A stretch of DNA of 64,000 nt, taken from the NCBI RefSeq assembly GCF_040549485.1, contig NZ_JBEPTK010000004.1, positions 186,001 to 250,000 of the forward strand. Reading direction: 5' to 3'. This document shows positions 1 to 8,361 of this stretch, in pieces. A model generated the notes under the pieces. It was not told where the DNA came from. It saw nothing but the letters and a program-made list of their open reading frames with translations, and did not search any database. This stretch comes from Constrictibacter sp. MBR-5 (lineage in GTDB: Bacteria > Pseudomonadota > Alphaproteobacteria > JAJUGE01). A program made the position numbers and the translations under genes. Positions within the stretch are counted from its first letter, which is position 1. The number at the start of each line of letters is the position of its first letter.

Positions 1-1319
1 ATGATGTCGTCGCCGCGGCCGACGAAGCGGAAATTGCCCTCGGCATCGCGCACGCCGCTGTCGCCGGTCAGCAGCCAGTCGCCGGCGAACTTGGCCGCCG
101 TCGCCTCGGGATTGTTCCAGTATTCCAGGAACATCACCGGGTCGGGCCGCCGCACCGCGATCTCGCCCGGCGTATCGGCAGGCAGTTCGTTGCCGTCCGC
201 ATCGACGATGGCGACCACGTGGCCCGGCACGGCGCGTCCGATCCAACCCGGCTTCGAGGGCATTAGGCCAGCGCAACTCGCCAGCACGAGGTTGCACTCG
301 GTCTGGCCGTAGAACTCGTTGATCGTCAGGCCGAAAGCCTCACGGCCCCAGTCGAGCAGGTCGGCTCCCAGGCTCTCGCCGCCCGATCCGATGCTGCGCA
401 GGGCATGCGCGTGCCGGCTCCGCGGGTCCGGGACCTGACGCATCATCTTCAGCGCCGTCGGCGGCAGGAAGGCATTGCGTACCCCGTGCGCCGCCATCAG
501 CGCAAAGGCCTCTTCGGGGTCGAACTTGCCCGTGCGGCTGGCGAGCACGGGCACGCCGTGATGCAGCGCCGGCAGCAGGATGTCGAGCAGCCCGCCGGCC
601 CAGGCCCAGTCCGCCGGCGTCCACATCAGGTCGCCGGGCTGCGGGAAGAACTCGTGCGGAAACTCCACGCCGGGCAGGTGCCCGCGCACGATCCGCTGCC
701 CGTGCAGCGCCCCCTTCGGCGGCCCGGTCGTCCCGGACGTGTAGATCAGCAGGGCCGGATCGTCCGCCGCCGTATCGACCGGCACGAACGCATCGGATGC
801 TCGCTCCAACGTCTCGTGGAACGAGGGCAGCCCGCCTGTGTCCCCGTCGGTAACGATCAGCGCCCGAAGGTCCGGCAGGCGGTCGCGGATGGCGAGCAGC
901 TTGGGCAGGTTGGCCGCGTTGGTGACGGCCGCCCGCGCGCCGCTGTCGCGCAGTCGGTACTCCAGCGCATCCTCGCCGAACAGCCCGAACAGCGGCAGCG
1001 CGACCGCACCCAGCTTGTAGGCGGCCAAATGGCTCAGCGCCGTTTCGACCTGCTGGCCCAGGAGGATGCCGATCCGGTCGCCGCGCGCGACACCGTGCGC
1101 CTGCAGCACGTTGGCCAGCCTGTTCGACTGCCGCCTCAGCATGCCGAAGGTCCAGCGCCGCGCGCCGCCACCCGCTTCCGGCTCGATCAGCGCGACGCGG
1201 TCGGCCGCACCGCCCTCCGCGTGACGGTCGCAGCAGTCCACGGCGATGTTGCAGCGCGCCGGCACGTCCCATCGGAACGCCCGGCGCAGCTCATCGTAGC
1301 TGTTCGCGCGGGGCAGCAT
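1..1319 (-). CDS. AMP-dependent acyl-CoA synthetase, 3' end cut by the window
   Basis: Adenylate-forming ligase of the acetyl/medium-chain acyl-CoA synthetase type (carboxylate + ATP + CoA to acyl-CoA). The protein starts MLPRANSYDELRRAF and runs in one frame to the window edge, so about 439 residues are visible and roughly 100 C-terminal residues are missing. Visible motifs are the P-loop-like LIYTSGTTGPPKG, the A5 motif NEFYGQTE, the A7 motif LLTGDSGVRD and FVGRGDDII just before the edge. The start has a good site (GGGAGG, 6 nt upstream). It is the first gene of a minus-strand run with the oxidoreductase at 1456, but the 136-nt gap makes an operon uncertain. Substrate cannot be told; the ACSM-like motifs suggest a short or medium-chain or aromatic acid. 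Confidence 0.9.
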   Translation of the reverse strand, partial: MLPRANSYDELRRAFRWDVPARCNIAVDCCDRHAEGGAADRVALIEPEAGGGARRWTFGMLRRQSNRLANVLQAHGVARGDRIGILLGQQVETALSHLAAYKLGAVALPLFGLFGEDALEYRLRDSGARAAVTNAANLPKLLAIRDRLPDLRALIVTDGDTGGLPSFHETLERASDAFVPVDTAADDPALLIYTSGTTGPPKGALHGQRIVRGHLPGVEFPHEFFPQPGDLMWTPADWAWAGGLLDILLPALHHGVPVLASRTGKFDPEEAFALMAAHGVRNAFLPPTALKMMRQVPDPRSRHAHALRSIGSGGESLGADLLDWGREAFGLTINEFYGQTECNLVLASCAGLMPSKPGWIGRAVPGHVVAIVDADGNELPADTPGEIAVRRPDPVMFLEYWNNPEATAAKFAGDWLLTGDSGVRDAEGNFRFVGRGDDI

Positions 1320-1455
1320 CGAATTCCTCCCGCCGGGAGGATAGAGCGAGACGGCGGACGCCGATAGCGGTGCATGGCGGCAGACCGCACGCCCCGGCCC
1401 ACGGCACGCCGCGATGGCCGATGCGGCGGCCGCGTCACCCAATGGCCATGTCGCG

Positions 1456-2571
1456 TCAGCCGTTGCCCGCCTGCGTACGCCGCAGCACCTCGTCGGCGAC
1501 CGCGAGCGAGGCGGTGAGCCCTGGCGATTCGATGCCGTAGAGATTGATCAGCCCCGGCACGCCGTGCGCGTCCCGGCCCTGCACCAGGAAGTCAGGCTGC
1601 GGCTCGCCCGGCCCATGGATCTTCGGCCGGATGCCGGCATAGGCCGGCTGCAGCGATCCGTCCTTCAGATCGGGGTAGTAGGCGCGGATCGCCGCGTAGA
1701 ACTTCTCGGCCCGGCTGGGATCGACGTCGTAGTTCAGTTCGTCGACCCACTCGAGGTCCGGGCCGAACTTGCACTGGCCCCCGAGGTCGAGCGTCACGTG
1801 CACGCCGAGGACGGACGCCTCCGGCATGGGATAGACGAGGTGGGTAAAAGGCTGTTTGCCCAGGACAGAGAAGTAGTTGCCCTTGGCATAATAGGCTTTC
1901 GGGATCGTCTCCGGCGGAATGCCTTCGATCGACCGCGACAGGTCGGGCGCATGGAGGCTGGCGCTGTTCACGACGGTGCGGCAGAGCAGATCCATCGGAT
2001 CGTCGCCGCCGACATGCAGCAGGACGCCCTCCCCCGTCACCTTTCCGCCGATCACCGGACTGTTGTAGGCGATCATCGCGCCGTGTTCCTCGGCGTCGCC
2101 CTGATAGGCCAGCATCAGCCCGTGGCTGTCGACGATGCCCGTCGACGGCGAGAGCAGCCCCGCCACGGCCCGCACGGCCGGTTCCATGCGTTCGACCGCC
2201 GCCTTGTCGAGCCATTCCAGGTCGGGCACGCCATTGGCGGCCGCGATCTGCTGCAGCGCCTTCAGCTTCGGGATCTCGCTCTCGGCGCTGGCCACCACGA
2301 TCTTGCCGATACGCTTGTGCGGCACGCCATGCGCTGCGCAATAGTCGTAGAGCGCGTGCTTGCCCGCCACGCAGGCGCGCGCCTTGAAGCTGCCGGTCGG
2401 ATAGTAGATGCCGGCATGGATGACCTCGCTGTTCCGCGAGCTCGTGCCGGTGCCGATCATGTCGGCGCTTTCCAGCAGGATCACCTCGCGCCCGGCCATC
2501 GCCAGGCGCCGCGCCACCGCCAGTCCGACGACGCCGGCGCCGATCACCACACAGTCGACCCTCTCGGCCAT
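1456..2571 (-). CDS. LhgO-type FAD-dependent oxidoreductase
   Basis: 371-residue flavoprotein of the DAO family, most like L-2-hydroxyglutarate oxidase LhgO. An N-terminal FAD-binding GxGxxG (VIGAGVVGLAVARRL, residues 9-23) is followed by the family signature SSRNSEVIHAGIYYP (about residues 44-58), and the C-terminus carries the second flavin contact IESPGLTASLAVADEVL. The length matches the family. Known members oxidise L-2-hydroxyglutarate or related 2-hydroxy acids and pass electrons to quinone; the substrate here is inferred, and a general NAD(P)/FAD oxidoreductase is the fallback. It is divergent from the TAXI-TRAP genes across 221 nt, so it may oxidise what that transporter imports. Confidence 0.85.
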   Translation of the reverse strand: MAERVDCVVIGAGVVGLAVARRLAMAGREVILLESADMIGTGTSSRNSEVIHAGIYYPTGSFKARACVAGKHALYDYCAAHGVPHKRIGKIVVASAESEIPKLKALQQIAAANGVPDLEWLDKAAVERMEPAVRAVAGLLSPSTGIVDSHGLMLAYQGDAEEHGAMIAYNSPVIGGKVTGEGVLLHVGGDDPMDLLCRTVVNSASLHAPDLSRSIEGIPPETIPKAYYAKGNYFSVLGKQPFTHLVYPMPEASVLGVHVTLDLGGQCKFGPDLEWVDELNYDVDPSRAEKFYAAIRAYYPDLKDGSLQPAYAGIRPKIHGPGEPQPDFLVQGRDAHGVPGLINLYGIESPGLTASLAVADEVLRRTQAGNG

Positions 2572-2792
2572 CCCTCTCCGCCTCCTCCGCGACGGCGGCC
2601 ACTCTTGCGCCAGGGGGAAGGCCGGTCAAGGCGCGCCGCAGTCGGACATGGCCAGATAGAGGGTTCCGTCGGAGCGGCAGTTCCGCTAGCGTCGGAGCAG
2701 ATCCACGGAGCAAATCCGGGACAATGGCCGGTCGGGCGCGACGCGCCGGTGGCCGGCAAAAAGAACGCTTCATGCTCGGGAGAGGGAACGAC

Positions 2793-3749
2793 ATGCGCAA
2801 TACAGTCAGCAGAATCGCGGCCGCGGCAGGCGTCGCCTGCGCCCTGACGATCGGCATCGCCGGCTCCGCCGCAGCGGAACGCCTAGTGTTCATGACCGGC
2901 CCGGCCGGAGGGTCGTGGTACCCGCTGGGTGCCGCGATCAAGAACATCGTCGAGCAGGAGGTTCCGGGCACCACCGTCGACATCCGGCCCGGTGCCGGCC
3001 TGATCAACATCCGCGGCGTGTCGGAAGGCAAGGCCGACCTCGGGATGGGCAACGTCATCTCCACCGTCGACGCGATCAACGGCAACCCGCCGTTCGAGAA
3101 GAAGGTCGAGGGGCTCTGCAATCTCGCCGCGATGTACCAGCAGTACGCGCAGCTCGCGGCGGTCGACCCGTCGATCAAGACCTGGGCCGACCTGAAGGGC
3201 AAGAAGTTCGCCACCTTGCCGCGCGGCAATACGACGGAAGTCGCGGCCCAGCAGCTTCTCAAGGCTGCCGGCTTGACCTACGACGATCTCGCCCTCGTCA
3301 ACTTCGCGTCGATCACCGACCAGGTGAACATGGCGAAGGACGGCCAGGTCGACGCGATCTTCAACATCACCGCCGTCCCCGCCGGCGGCTATCTCGACCT
3401 GTCGAACTCGCGCACCACGCATCATGTGCGCATCACCGACGAGCAGTTCGCCAAGATCAAGGAGGCGAATGCCGGCTGGGGCCGCGTGAACATCCGCGCG
3501 AACGCCTACCCCGACCAGTCCGAGCCCGTGCCGATCGCCGGGTTCCCGATGCACATCATCGTCAACTGCAAGACGATGTCCGAAGAGACCGCCTACAACA
3601 TCACGAAGGCCCTGGCGAAGCGTGTCCAGGAACTGGGCTCCGTCAACAAGAGCCTGGCCAACTTCACCACCAAGGAAATGGCCATCGACGTGGGCGTGCC
3701 GCACCATCCCGGCTCGGCCAAGTATTTCAAGGAAGCCGGAGCGCTCTGA
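2793..3749 (+). CDS. TAXI-family TRAP transporter solute-binding protein
   Basis: Periplasmic binding protein of the TRAP-associated extracytoplasmic immunogenic (TAXI) family, 318 residues as a precursor. The ATG at 2793 is chosen because it follows GGGAGAGGGA and gives a typical signal peptide: MRNTVSR, then a hydrophobic stretch ending SAAA before ERLVF. The mature part opens with the TAXI pattern FMTGPAGGSWYPLGAAIKN. An in-frame ATG at 2772 would add seven residues ahead of the signal peptide and is less likely. The fused permease follows after 123 nt containing two hairpins, so the pair forms one transporter. Ligand is unknown; TAXI proteins usually take up organic acids or amino acids such as glutamate. 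Confidence 0.92.
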   Translation: MRNTVSRIAAAAGVACALTIGIAGSAAAERLVFMTGPAGGSWYPLGAAIKNIVEQEVPGTTVDIRPGAGLINIRGVSEGKADLGMGNVISTVDAINGNPPFEKKVEGLCNLAAMYQQYAQLAAVDPSIKTWADLKGKKFATLPRGNTTEVAAQQLLKAAGLTYDDLALVNFASITDQVNMAKDGQVDAIFNITAVPAGGYLDLSNSRTTHHVRITDEQFAKIKEANAGWGRVNIRANAYPDQSEPVPIAGFPMHIIVNCKTMSEETAYNITKALAKRVQELGSVNKSLANFTTKEMAIDVGVPHHPGSAKYFKEAGAL

Positions 3750-3766
3750 ACCAACCGCAGCGGGCC

Positions 3767-3846
3767 GCGCCGGCCGTATAGGGCCGGCGCGGCCGCAGTG
3801 GCGGCGTAGAGCGGGGTCAACGCTGTACCGGAAGCAGGGCCGGTAC
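3767..3846 (+). other. Two intergenic hairpins between TAXI binding protein and permease
   Basis: The 123-nt gap holds two perfect inverted repeats: a 9-bp stem (GCGCCGGCC at 3767-3775 with GGCCGGCGC at 3782-3790) and a 7-bp stem (GTACCGG at 3825-3831 with CCGGTAC at 3840-3846). Neither is followed by a T run. They probably protect the 3' end of the binding-protein mRNA so that it is made in excess over the permease, as in many binding-protein operons; that role is inferred. Confidence 0.55.
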
Positions 3847-3872
3847 AGGTCAGGGATGGGAGCCGGCGTCAG

Positions 3873-5747
3873 ATGATTGCGGATTGGCAGCGTCCAGCCG
3901 TGTTCGTACCGACGGTCATCGCACTCGCGATGGTCGCATTTCATTTATGGGTCGTTTTCACCGGCGCGCCGGAAGTGTTCCACTTCCGCGGCACGCATCT
4001 CGGCTTCGGCCTCGTCCTGACCTTCCTTTGGTACCGGACGTTCACCGACGCGCAGGGAAGCAAGCGGCTGATCGGCGGCATCGTCGACGCCACCCTTCTC
4101 GTCGTCTCCCTCTGCGCCATCGGCTACCTGTTCGTCGAGCACGACTACATCCTCGACCGGTTCGCCTACATCGACGAGCCGCGGGTGATCGACTACGTGC
4201 TCGGCATCGGCCTCATCATCGCGGTGCTCGAGGGAACGCGCCGCATCGTCGGGACGGCCCTGCCGATCACCGCCCTGCTGTTCCTGCTCTATGCATGGTT
4301 CGGGGCCGGCGTGCGGCCGGGCGAACTCCTCGACCAGATGTACCTGACGACCGAGGGCCTGTTCGGCATCCCGATCGCGGTGTCCGCGACCTACGTCGTG
4401 CTGTTCATCCTGTTCGGATCGCTGGTCGAACGCACCGGCACCGGGCGCCTCTTCATGGATTTCGCCCTGGCGCTCACCGGATCCGCCGCCGGCGGTCCGG
4501 CCAAGGTCGCCGTGATGACCAGCGCCCTGTTCGGCACGGTCTCCGGCAGTTCGACCGCGAACGTGATGACCACGGGGGCCTTCACGATCCCGCTGATGAA
4601 GCGGCTCGGTTACAAGCCGCCCTTCGCCGGTGCCGTCGAGGCCGTCGCCTCGACGGGCGGCCAGATCCTGCCGCCGATCATGGGCGCGGCCGCCTTCGTC
4701 ATGGCCGAATTCCTGGCGGTCAGCTACCTCACCGTCATCCTCATCGCGCTTCTGCCCGCGCTGCTCTACTTCATCGCGGTCTTCGTCGCCGTGCATTTCG
4801 AGGCGAAGCGGCTCGGCCTGAAGGGCCTGCCGAAAGCGGACCTCCCGCGGATGAAGGAGGTGCTGCTCCAGCGCGGACACCTGTTCCTGCCGCTGTTCAT
4901 CATCGTCGGCGTCCTCGTCGCGGGTTTCAGCGCCGCCTATGCGGCGACGATCGGGTTGCTCTCGGTGGTGCCGATCGCGATGCTGCGGAAGTCCACCCGG
5001 GAGGAAGTGACCCCGGCCGCCGTGCTGGACGGCCTCATCTCCGGCATCCAGAATTCTCTCCAGGTCGTCGCCGCCACGGCGTGCGCCGGCATCGTGATCG
5101 GCGTCATCTCGCTGACGGGCGTCGGCGTCGTCTTCTCGGCCTTCGTGATCGGCCTCTCGCAGAGCAGCCTGATCCTGGCGCTCATCCTGACGGCCCTCGC
5201 CGGTATCGTCCTCGGCATGGGCCTGCCGACGACGCCGGCATATATCGTTCAGGTCGCGCTCCTCGTCCCGGCCCTGGTGAAGCTGGGCGTGACGGTCGAG
5301 GCGGCGCACATGTTCGTGCTCTACTTCGCCTGCCTGTCGGCCATCACGCCGCCCGTCGCGATCACCCTCTACGCGGCAAACAGCCTGTCGGGGGCCGGCC
5401 TCTGGAACGGCGGCATCGCGGCGATCAAGCTGGGCGCGACCGGCTACATCATCCCCTTCATGTTCGTCTACGGCCCCTCGCTCCTGCTCATCGGCGAGTG
5501 GGACGCGATCGTCACGACGAGCCTGACGGCCCTGCTCGGTGTGATCCTGCTTGCAGCCGGGCTGCACGGCTATTTCATCCGGACGTCGACCTGGTGGGAG
5601 CGGCTGCTGATGGTCGCCGCGGCGTTCGTGCTGATCAAGCCGGGCCTGCTCACCGACGGCATCGGGCTCGCCCTACTCGTCTTCGTCATCGTCTCGCAGA
5701 AGTACCTGCGCGCGCCCGAGCCGCAGCCGGCGGTCGCCGGCCAATAG
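3873..5747 (+). CDS. TRAP transporter fused permease (4TM/12TM)
   Basis: 624-residue integral membrane protein combining the small (DctQ-like) and large (DctM-like) TRAP membrane subunits, the usual arrangement for TAXI systems. Hydrophobic helices fill nearly the whole length. The central part carries conserved TRAP-M segments such as GTVSGSSTANVMTTGAFTIP (around residues 214-233) and STGGQILPPIMGAAAF, and a second half with GLPTTPAYI and SAITPPVA. It starts with ATG at 3873 and works with the binding protein just upstream. Import is driven by an ion gradient (usually Na+), from family knowledge. Confidence 0.93.
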   Translation: MIADWQRPAVFVPTVIALAMVAFHLWVVFTGAPEVFHFRGTHLGFGLVLTFLWYRTFTDAQGSKRLIGGIVDATLLVVSLCAIGYLFVEHDYILDRFAYIDEPRVIDYVLGIGLIIAVLEGTRRIVGTALPITALLFLLYAWFGAGVRPGELLDQMYLTTEGLFGIPIAVSATYVVLFILFGSLVERTGTGRLFMDFALALTGSAAGGPAKVAVMTSALFGTVSGSSTANVMTTGAFTIPLMKRLGYKPPFAGAVEAVASTGGQILPPIMGAAAFVMAEFLAVSYLTVILIALLPALLYFIAVFVAVHFEAKRLGLKGLPKADLPRMKEVLLQRGHLFLPLFIIVGVLVAGFSAAYAATIGLLSVVPIAMLRKSTREEVTPAAVLDGLISGIQNSLQVVAATACAGIVIGVISLTGVGVVFSAFVIGLSQSSLILALILTALAGIVLGMGLPTTPAYIVQVALLVPALVKLGVTVEAAHMFVLYFACLSAITPPVAITLYAANSLSGAGLWNGGIAAIKLGATGYIIPFMFVYGPSLLLIGEWDAIVTTSLTALLGVILLAAGLHGYFIRTSTWWERLLMVAAAFVLIKPGLLTDGIGLALLVFVIVSQKYLRAPEPQPAVAGQ

Positions 5748-5769
5748 CCGCCTGCCTGACCTGCGTGAG

Positions 5770-5789
5770 CCGCCCGCCGGAGCGGGCGG
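5770..5789 (+). other. GC-rich intergenic hairpin
   Basis: CCGCCCGC (5770-5777) pairs with GCGGGCGG (5782-5789) around a CGGA loop, 23 nt after the TRAP permease stop. There is no T run, so it is a weak terminator at best or an mRNA-stabilising hairpin. Confidence 0.45.
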
Positions 5790-5857
5790 GCGGCGACGCG
5801 GTACCTGGGGTTTGTCAGCCAGCCACCTTCAGCCTATCTGATGATCTGGAGGGCGAG

Positions 5858-6598
5858 ATGGCCGCAACGCGGAACGACAGACCGGTTCGTCCGGTAGAGA
5901 CGGCGAAGACCTCGGGCGATGTTCAGGCCTTCCTCCGGAAGGTGGCAGCGGCGCCGGCCCCGGCGGCCGGCGGCTCGCGCGGGAGGCTGATGTTCGCCAT
6001 GGATGCGACCGCCAGCCGCCAGCCCGCCTGGGACCGCGCCTGTCACATTCAGTCGGAAATGTTTCACGCGACGAGCACGATCGGCGGCCTCGACGTGCAA
6101 CTGGTCTTCTACCGGGGCTATGGCGAGTGCAAGGCCAGCCCCTGGGTTTCCGACGCCGCCACGCTCGCGCGCAAGATGACCGGCGTCTCCTGTCTCGGCG
6201 GCAGGACGCAGATCGGCCGCGTTCTCGCTCACGCGGCGAAGGAGTGCCGGGCGAAGCGCGTGAACGCCCTGGTGTTCGTGGGCGATGCGTTCGAAGAGGA
6301 CATCGATGCCGTCTGCGCCCAGGCCGGCGAACTCGGCCTCCTCGGCATGCCGGCCTTCATGTTCCACGAGGGACCGGATCCGGTCGCGCGCAACGCCTTC
6401 GAGCAGGTGGCACGGCTGTCCGGCGGCGCCTGCTGCAGCTTCGATGGGTCGAGCGCCGAGCAGCTCAAGGCGCTGCTCGCCGCGGTCGCGGTCTTCGCGG
6501 CCGGCGGCATGAAGGCGCTCGAAGACTATGGCCACCGCGCGGGCGGAGAGGCCGCGCGGCTCTCCGGGCAGCTGCGCGCCCTGCCGGGTCGCCGGTGA
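5858..6598 (+). CDS. VWA-like protein with intact MIDAS motif
   Basis: 246-residue soluble protein with a von Willebrand factor A-like fold. The metal-ion-dependent adhesion site looks complete: DATAS at residues 49-53, Thr117 in GGRTQIG and Asp143 in FVGDAFEED. The core beta strands (RLMFAMD, VQLVFYR, NALVFVGD) are in the expected order. The first 40 residues are low-complexity and charged, and no signal peptide or membrane helix is seen, so it should be cytoplasmic. GGAGGG lies 5-6 nt before the ATG. The J-domain membrane protein follows after 40 nt on the same strand, suggesting a two-gene unit. VWA proteins in bacteria often partner chaperone-like ATPases, but the function is unknown. Confidence 0.8.
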   Translation: MAATRNDRPVRPVETAKTSGDVQAFLRKVAAAPAPAAGGSRGRLMFAMDATASRQPAWDRACHIQSEMFHATSTIGGLDVQLVFYRGYGECKASPWVSDAATLARKMTGVSCLGGRTQIGRVLAHAAKECRAKRVNALVFVGDAFEEDIDAVCAQAGELGLLGMPAFMFHEGPDPVARNAFEQVARLSGGACCSFDGSSAEQLKALLAAVAVFAAGGMKALEDYGHRAGGEAARLSGQLRALPGRR

Positions 6599-6638
6599 CA
6601 GCTGGCCCGGTCGACCTGTACGACACAGAGCCCAGCTG

Positions 6639-7346
6639 ATGCCCTGGTTCCTGCTCGGCATTCTGCTCCTGTTCGGCGGCCTGCTGCTCACGCGTTGGTT
6701 CGTCCAGGCGACGCCGGCGCAGGCGGCGACGGTGCTCCGGGTGCTCGCGCTGATCGTCGGCGGCAGCGTCGTGCTGGTGCTGGCGGTCACCGGGCGCCTG
6801 GCCTATGCCACCATGCTCGTCGGCGCGCTGCTCCCGCTTTTCCTGCGGCTGCGGAACCTGCGGCAGATGTGGCGCAATGCCACAGGCCCGTCCTCCGGGC
6901 AGCGCTCCGAAGTCAGCACGCGCTGCCTGCGCATGACGCTGGACCACGACACCGGGGCCATGTCCGGCACCGTGCTGGAAGGCGAGTACCGGGGCCGCAG
7001 CCTGGAGGAGCTCACCGAGGCCGAGCAGATCGATCTGCTGCACGCCCTGCGGGTGGAAGATGCCGAGTCGGCCGCGCTGCTCGAGGCCTACCTGGACCGC
7101 ATCAGGCCCGAATGGCGGCAGGCAGCCGGCGGAACGGGCGGTGAATCCCGGGAACGGCCTGCCTCGGACGGCACCATGACGCGCGAGGAAGCCTTCCGCA
7201 TCCTCGGGCTGGAGCCGGGGGCTTCACCGGAACAGATCAAGGCTGCCCACCGCGCGCTGATGCAGAGGCTCCACCCCGATCGCGGCGGCTCCACATGGCT
7301 GGCGGCGCGCGTGAACGAAGCGAAAGCACTACTTCTCGGCGGCTGA
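6639..7346 (+). CDS. Membrane-anchored J-domain protein
   Basis: 235-residue protein with two or three N-terminal transmembrane segments (about residues 3-20, 31-50 and 54-70), a cytoplasmic linker (about 75-178), and a C-terminal J domain (about 181-235). The J domain has the essential HPD at residues 212-214 (LMQRLHPDRGG), preceded by helix-II residues (EQIKAAHRAL) and followed by helix III (ARVNEAKALL). A helical segment at about 120-155 (SLEELTEAEQIDLLHAL) lies ahead of it. The layout (membrane anchor, C-terminal J domain) recalls Pam18/TIM14-type co-chaperones that recruit an Hsp70 to a membrane. The ATG at 6639 has no strong Shine-Dalgarno. It probably belongs with the VWA-like gene upstream. 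Confidence 0.85.
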   Translation: MPWFLLGILLLFGGLLLTRWFVQATPAQAATVLRVLALIVGGSVVLVLAVTGRLAYATMLVGALLPLFLRLRNLRQMWRNATGPSSGQRSEVSTRCLRMTLDHDTGAMSGTVLEGEYRGRSLEELTEAEQIDLLHALRVEDAESAALLEAYLDRIRPEWRQAAGGTGGESRERPASDGTMTREEAFRILGLEPGASPEQIKAAHRALMQRLHPDRGGSTWLAARVNEAKALLLGG

Positions 7347-7448
7347 GAAACCGTTCATCGTACTGCAGCGTTCATGCGGTAACGCCGTGTCTTGTCGACC
7401 CTACGGGGGCATGGCACAACGAAACCGTCCACCGCGAAGGTCTGGCCA

Positions 7449-8321
7449 ATGAGACGTCGTGTCCGCACAGCGGTTCTCCCCGTCGCCGGCCTCGGCACCC
7501 GTTTCCTGCCGGCGACGAAGGTCATGCCGAAGGAGATGCTGCCGGTCGTCGACAAGCCGATCATCCAGTATGCCATCGAGGAGGCCCGGTCCGCGGGCAT
7601 CGAACGCTTCGTCTTCGTCAACGGGCGAGGCAAGAGCATGCTCGAAGACCATTTCGACATGGCCTACGAGCTTAACGCGGCGCTGAGGGCGCGCGACAAG
7701 ATGGACCTACTCAAGGTCGCGGACGCGGCGACCCTGCCGCCCGGTGCCATTTCCTCGGTGCGCCAGCAGGAGCCGCTGGGTCTCGGCCATGCGGTCTGGT
7801 GCGCCCGCGATCTGGTCGGCGACGAGCCCTTCGCGGTCATGTTGCCGGACGAACTGACCCTGTCGGAGCCGTCCTGCATGGCCGGGCTGATCGGCGCCCA
7901 CGAGCAGACCGGCGGCAACGTCATCTCGGTGATGGACGTCCCGCGCGAGCACACGTCGCGCTACGGCATCCTCGACACCGGCGACGGCGAGGGCCCGTTG
8001 TTCGAGGCGAAAGGCATGGTGGAGAAACCGTCGCCCGACAAGGCGCCGTCCACCCTCGCCATCATCGGACGCTATGTCCTGCTGCCCGAGGTGTTCGAGC
8101 ATCTGGCACGCAAGGAGCGCGGCGCCGGCGGCGAGATCCAGCTGACCGACGGCATGGCGCGGATGATCGGACAGAAGCCCTTCCACGGCCTGCGCTTCGA
8201 GGGCCGCCGCTTCGACTGCGGCGACAAGGCCGGATGGCTCGAGGCCAACCTCGCACTGGCACTGGAGCGGCCCGACCTGGGCGATTCCGTGCGCTCGTTC
8301 CTGCCCCGCTACGCGCGCTGA
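7449..8321 (+). CDS. galU: UTP-glucose-1-phosphate uridylyltransferase
   Basis: GalU makes UDP-glucose from UTP and glucose-1-phosphate, feeding exopolysaccharide, LPS and trehalose synthesis. The 290-residue protein opens [20 protein letters not shown], with the nucleotide-binding [19 protein letters not shown] directly after. Other conserved blocks are [20 protein letters not shown] and [17 protein letters not shown]. The length is normal for bacterial GalU. An upstream in-frame ATG at 7392 would add 19 unconserved residues, so 7449 is preferred. The phosphohexomutase gene follows after 40 nt and supplies its substrate, which supports co-transcription. Confidence 0.95.
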   Translation: MRRRVRTAVLPVAGLGTRFLPATKVMPKEMLPVVDKPIIQYAIEEARSAGIERFVFVNGRGKSMLEDHFDMAYELNAALRARDKMDLLKVADAATLPPGAISSVRQQEPLGLGHAVWCARDLVGDEPFAVMLPDELTLSEPSCMAGLIGAHEQTGGNVISVMDVPREHTSRYGILDTGDGEGPLFEAKGMVEKPSPDKAPSTLAIIGRYVLLPEVFEHLARKERGAGGEIQLTDGMARMIGQKPFHGLRFEGRRFDCGDKAGWLEANLALALERPDLGDSVRSFLPRYAR

Positions 8322-8361
8322 CCGTCTCGACCCTGCCGCGGCCGACCATCACGAGGATAAG

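Noticed and set aside
3884-6598. 904-codon plus-strand frame spanning the TRAP permease and VWA genes
   Set aside because: The first part is an arginine-rich shadow of the permease; only the last 246 codons from ATG 5858, which has GGAGGG ahead, look like a gene.
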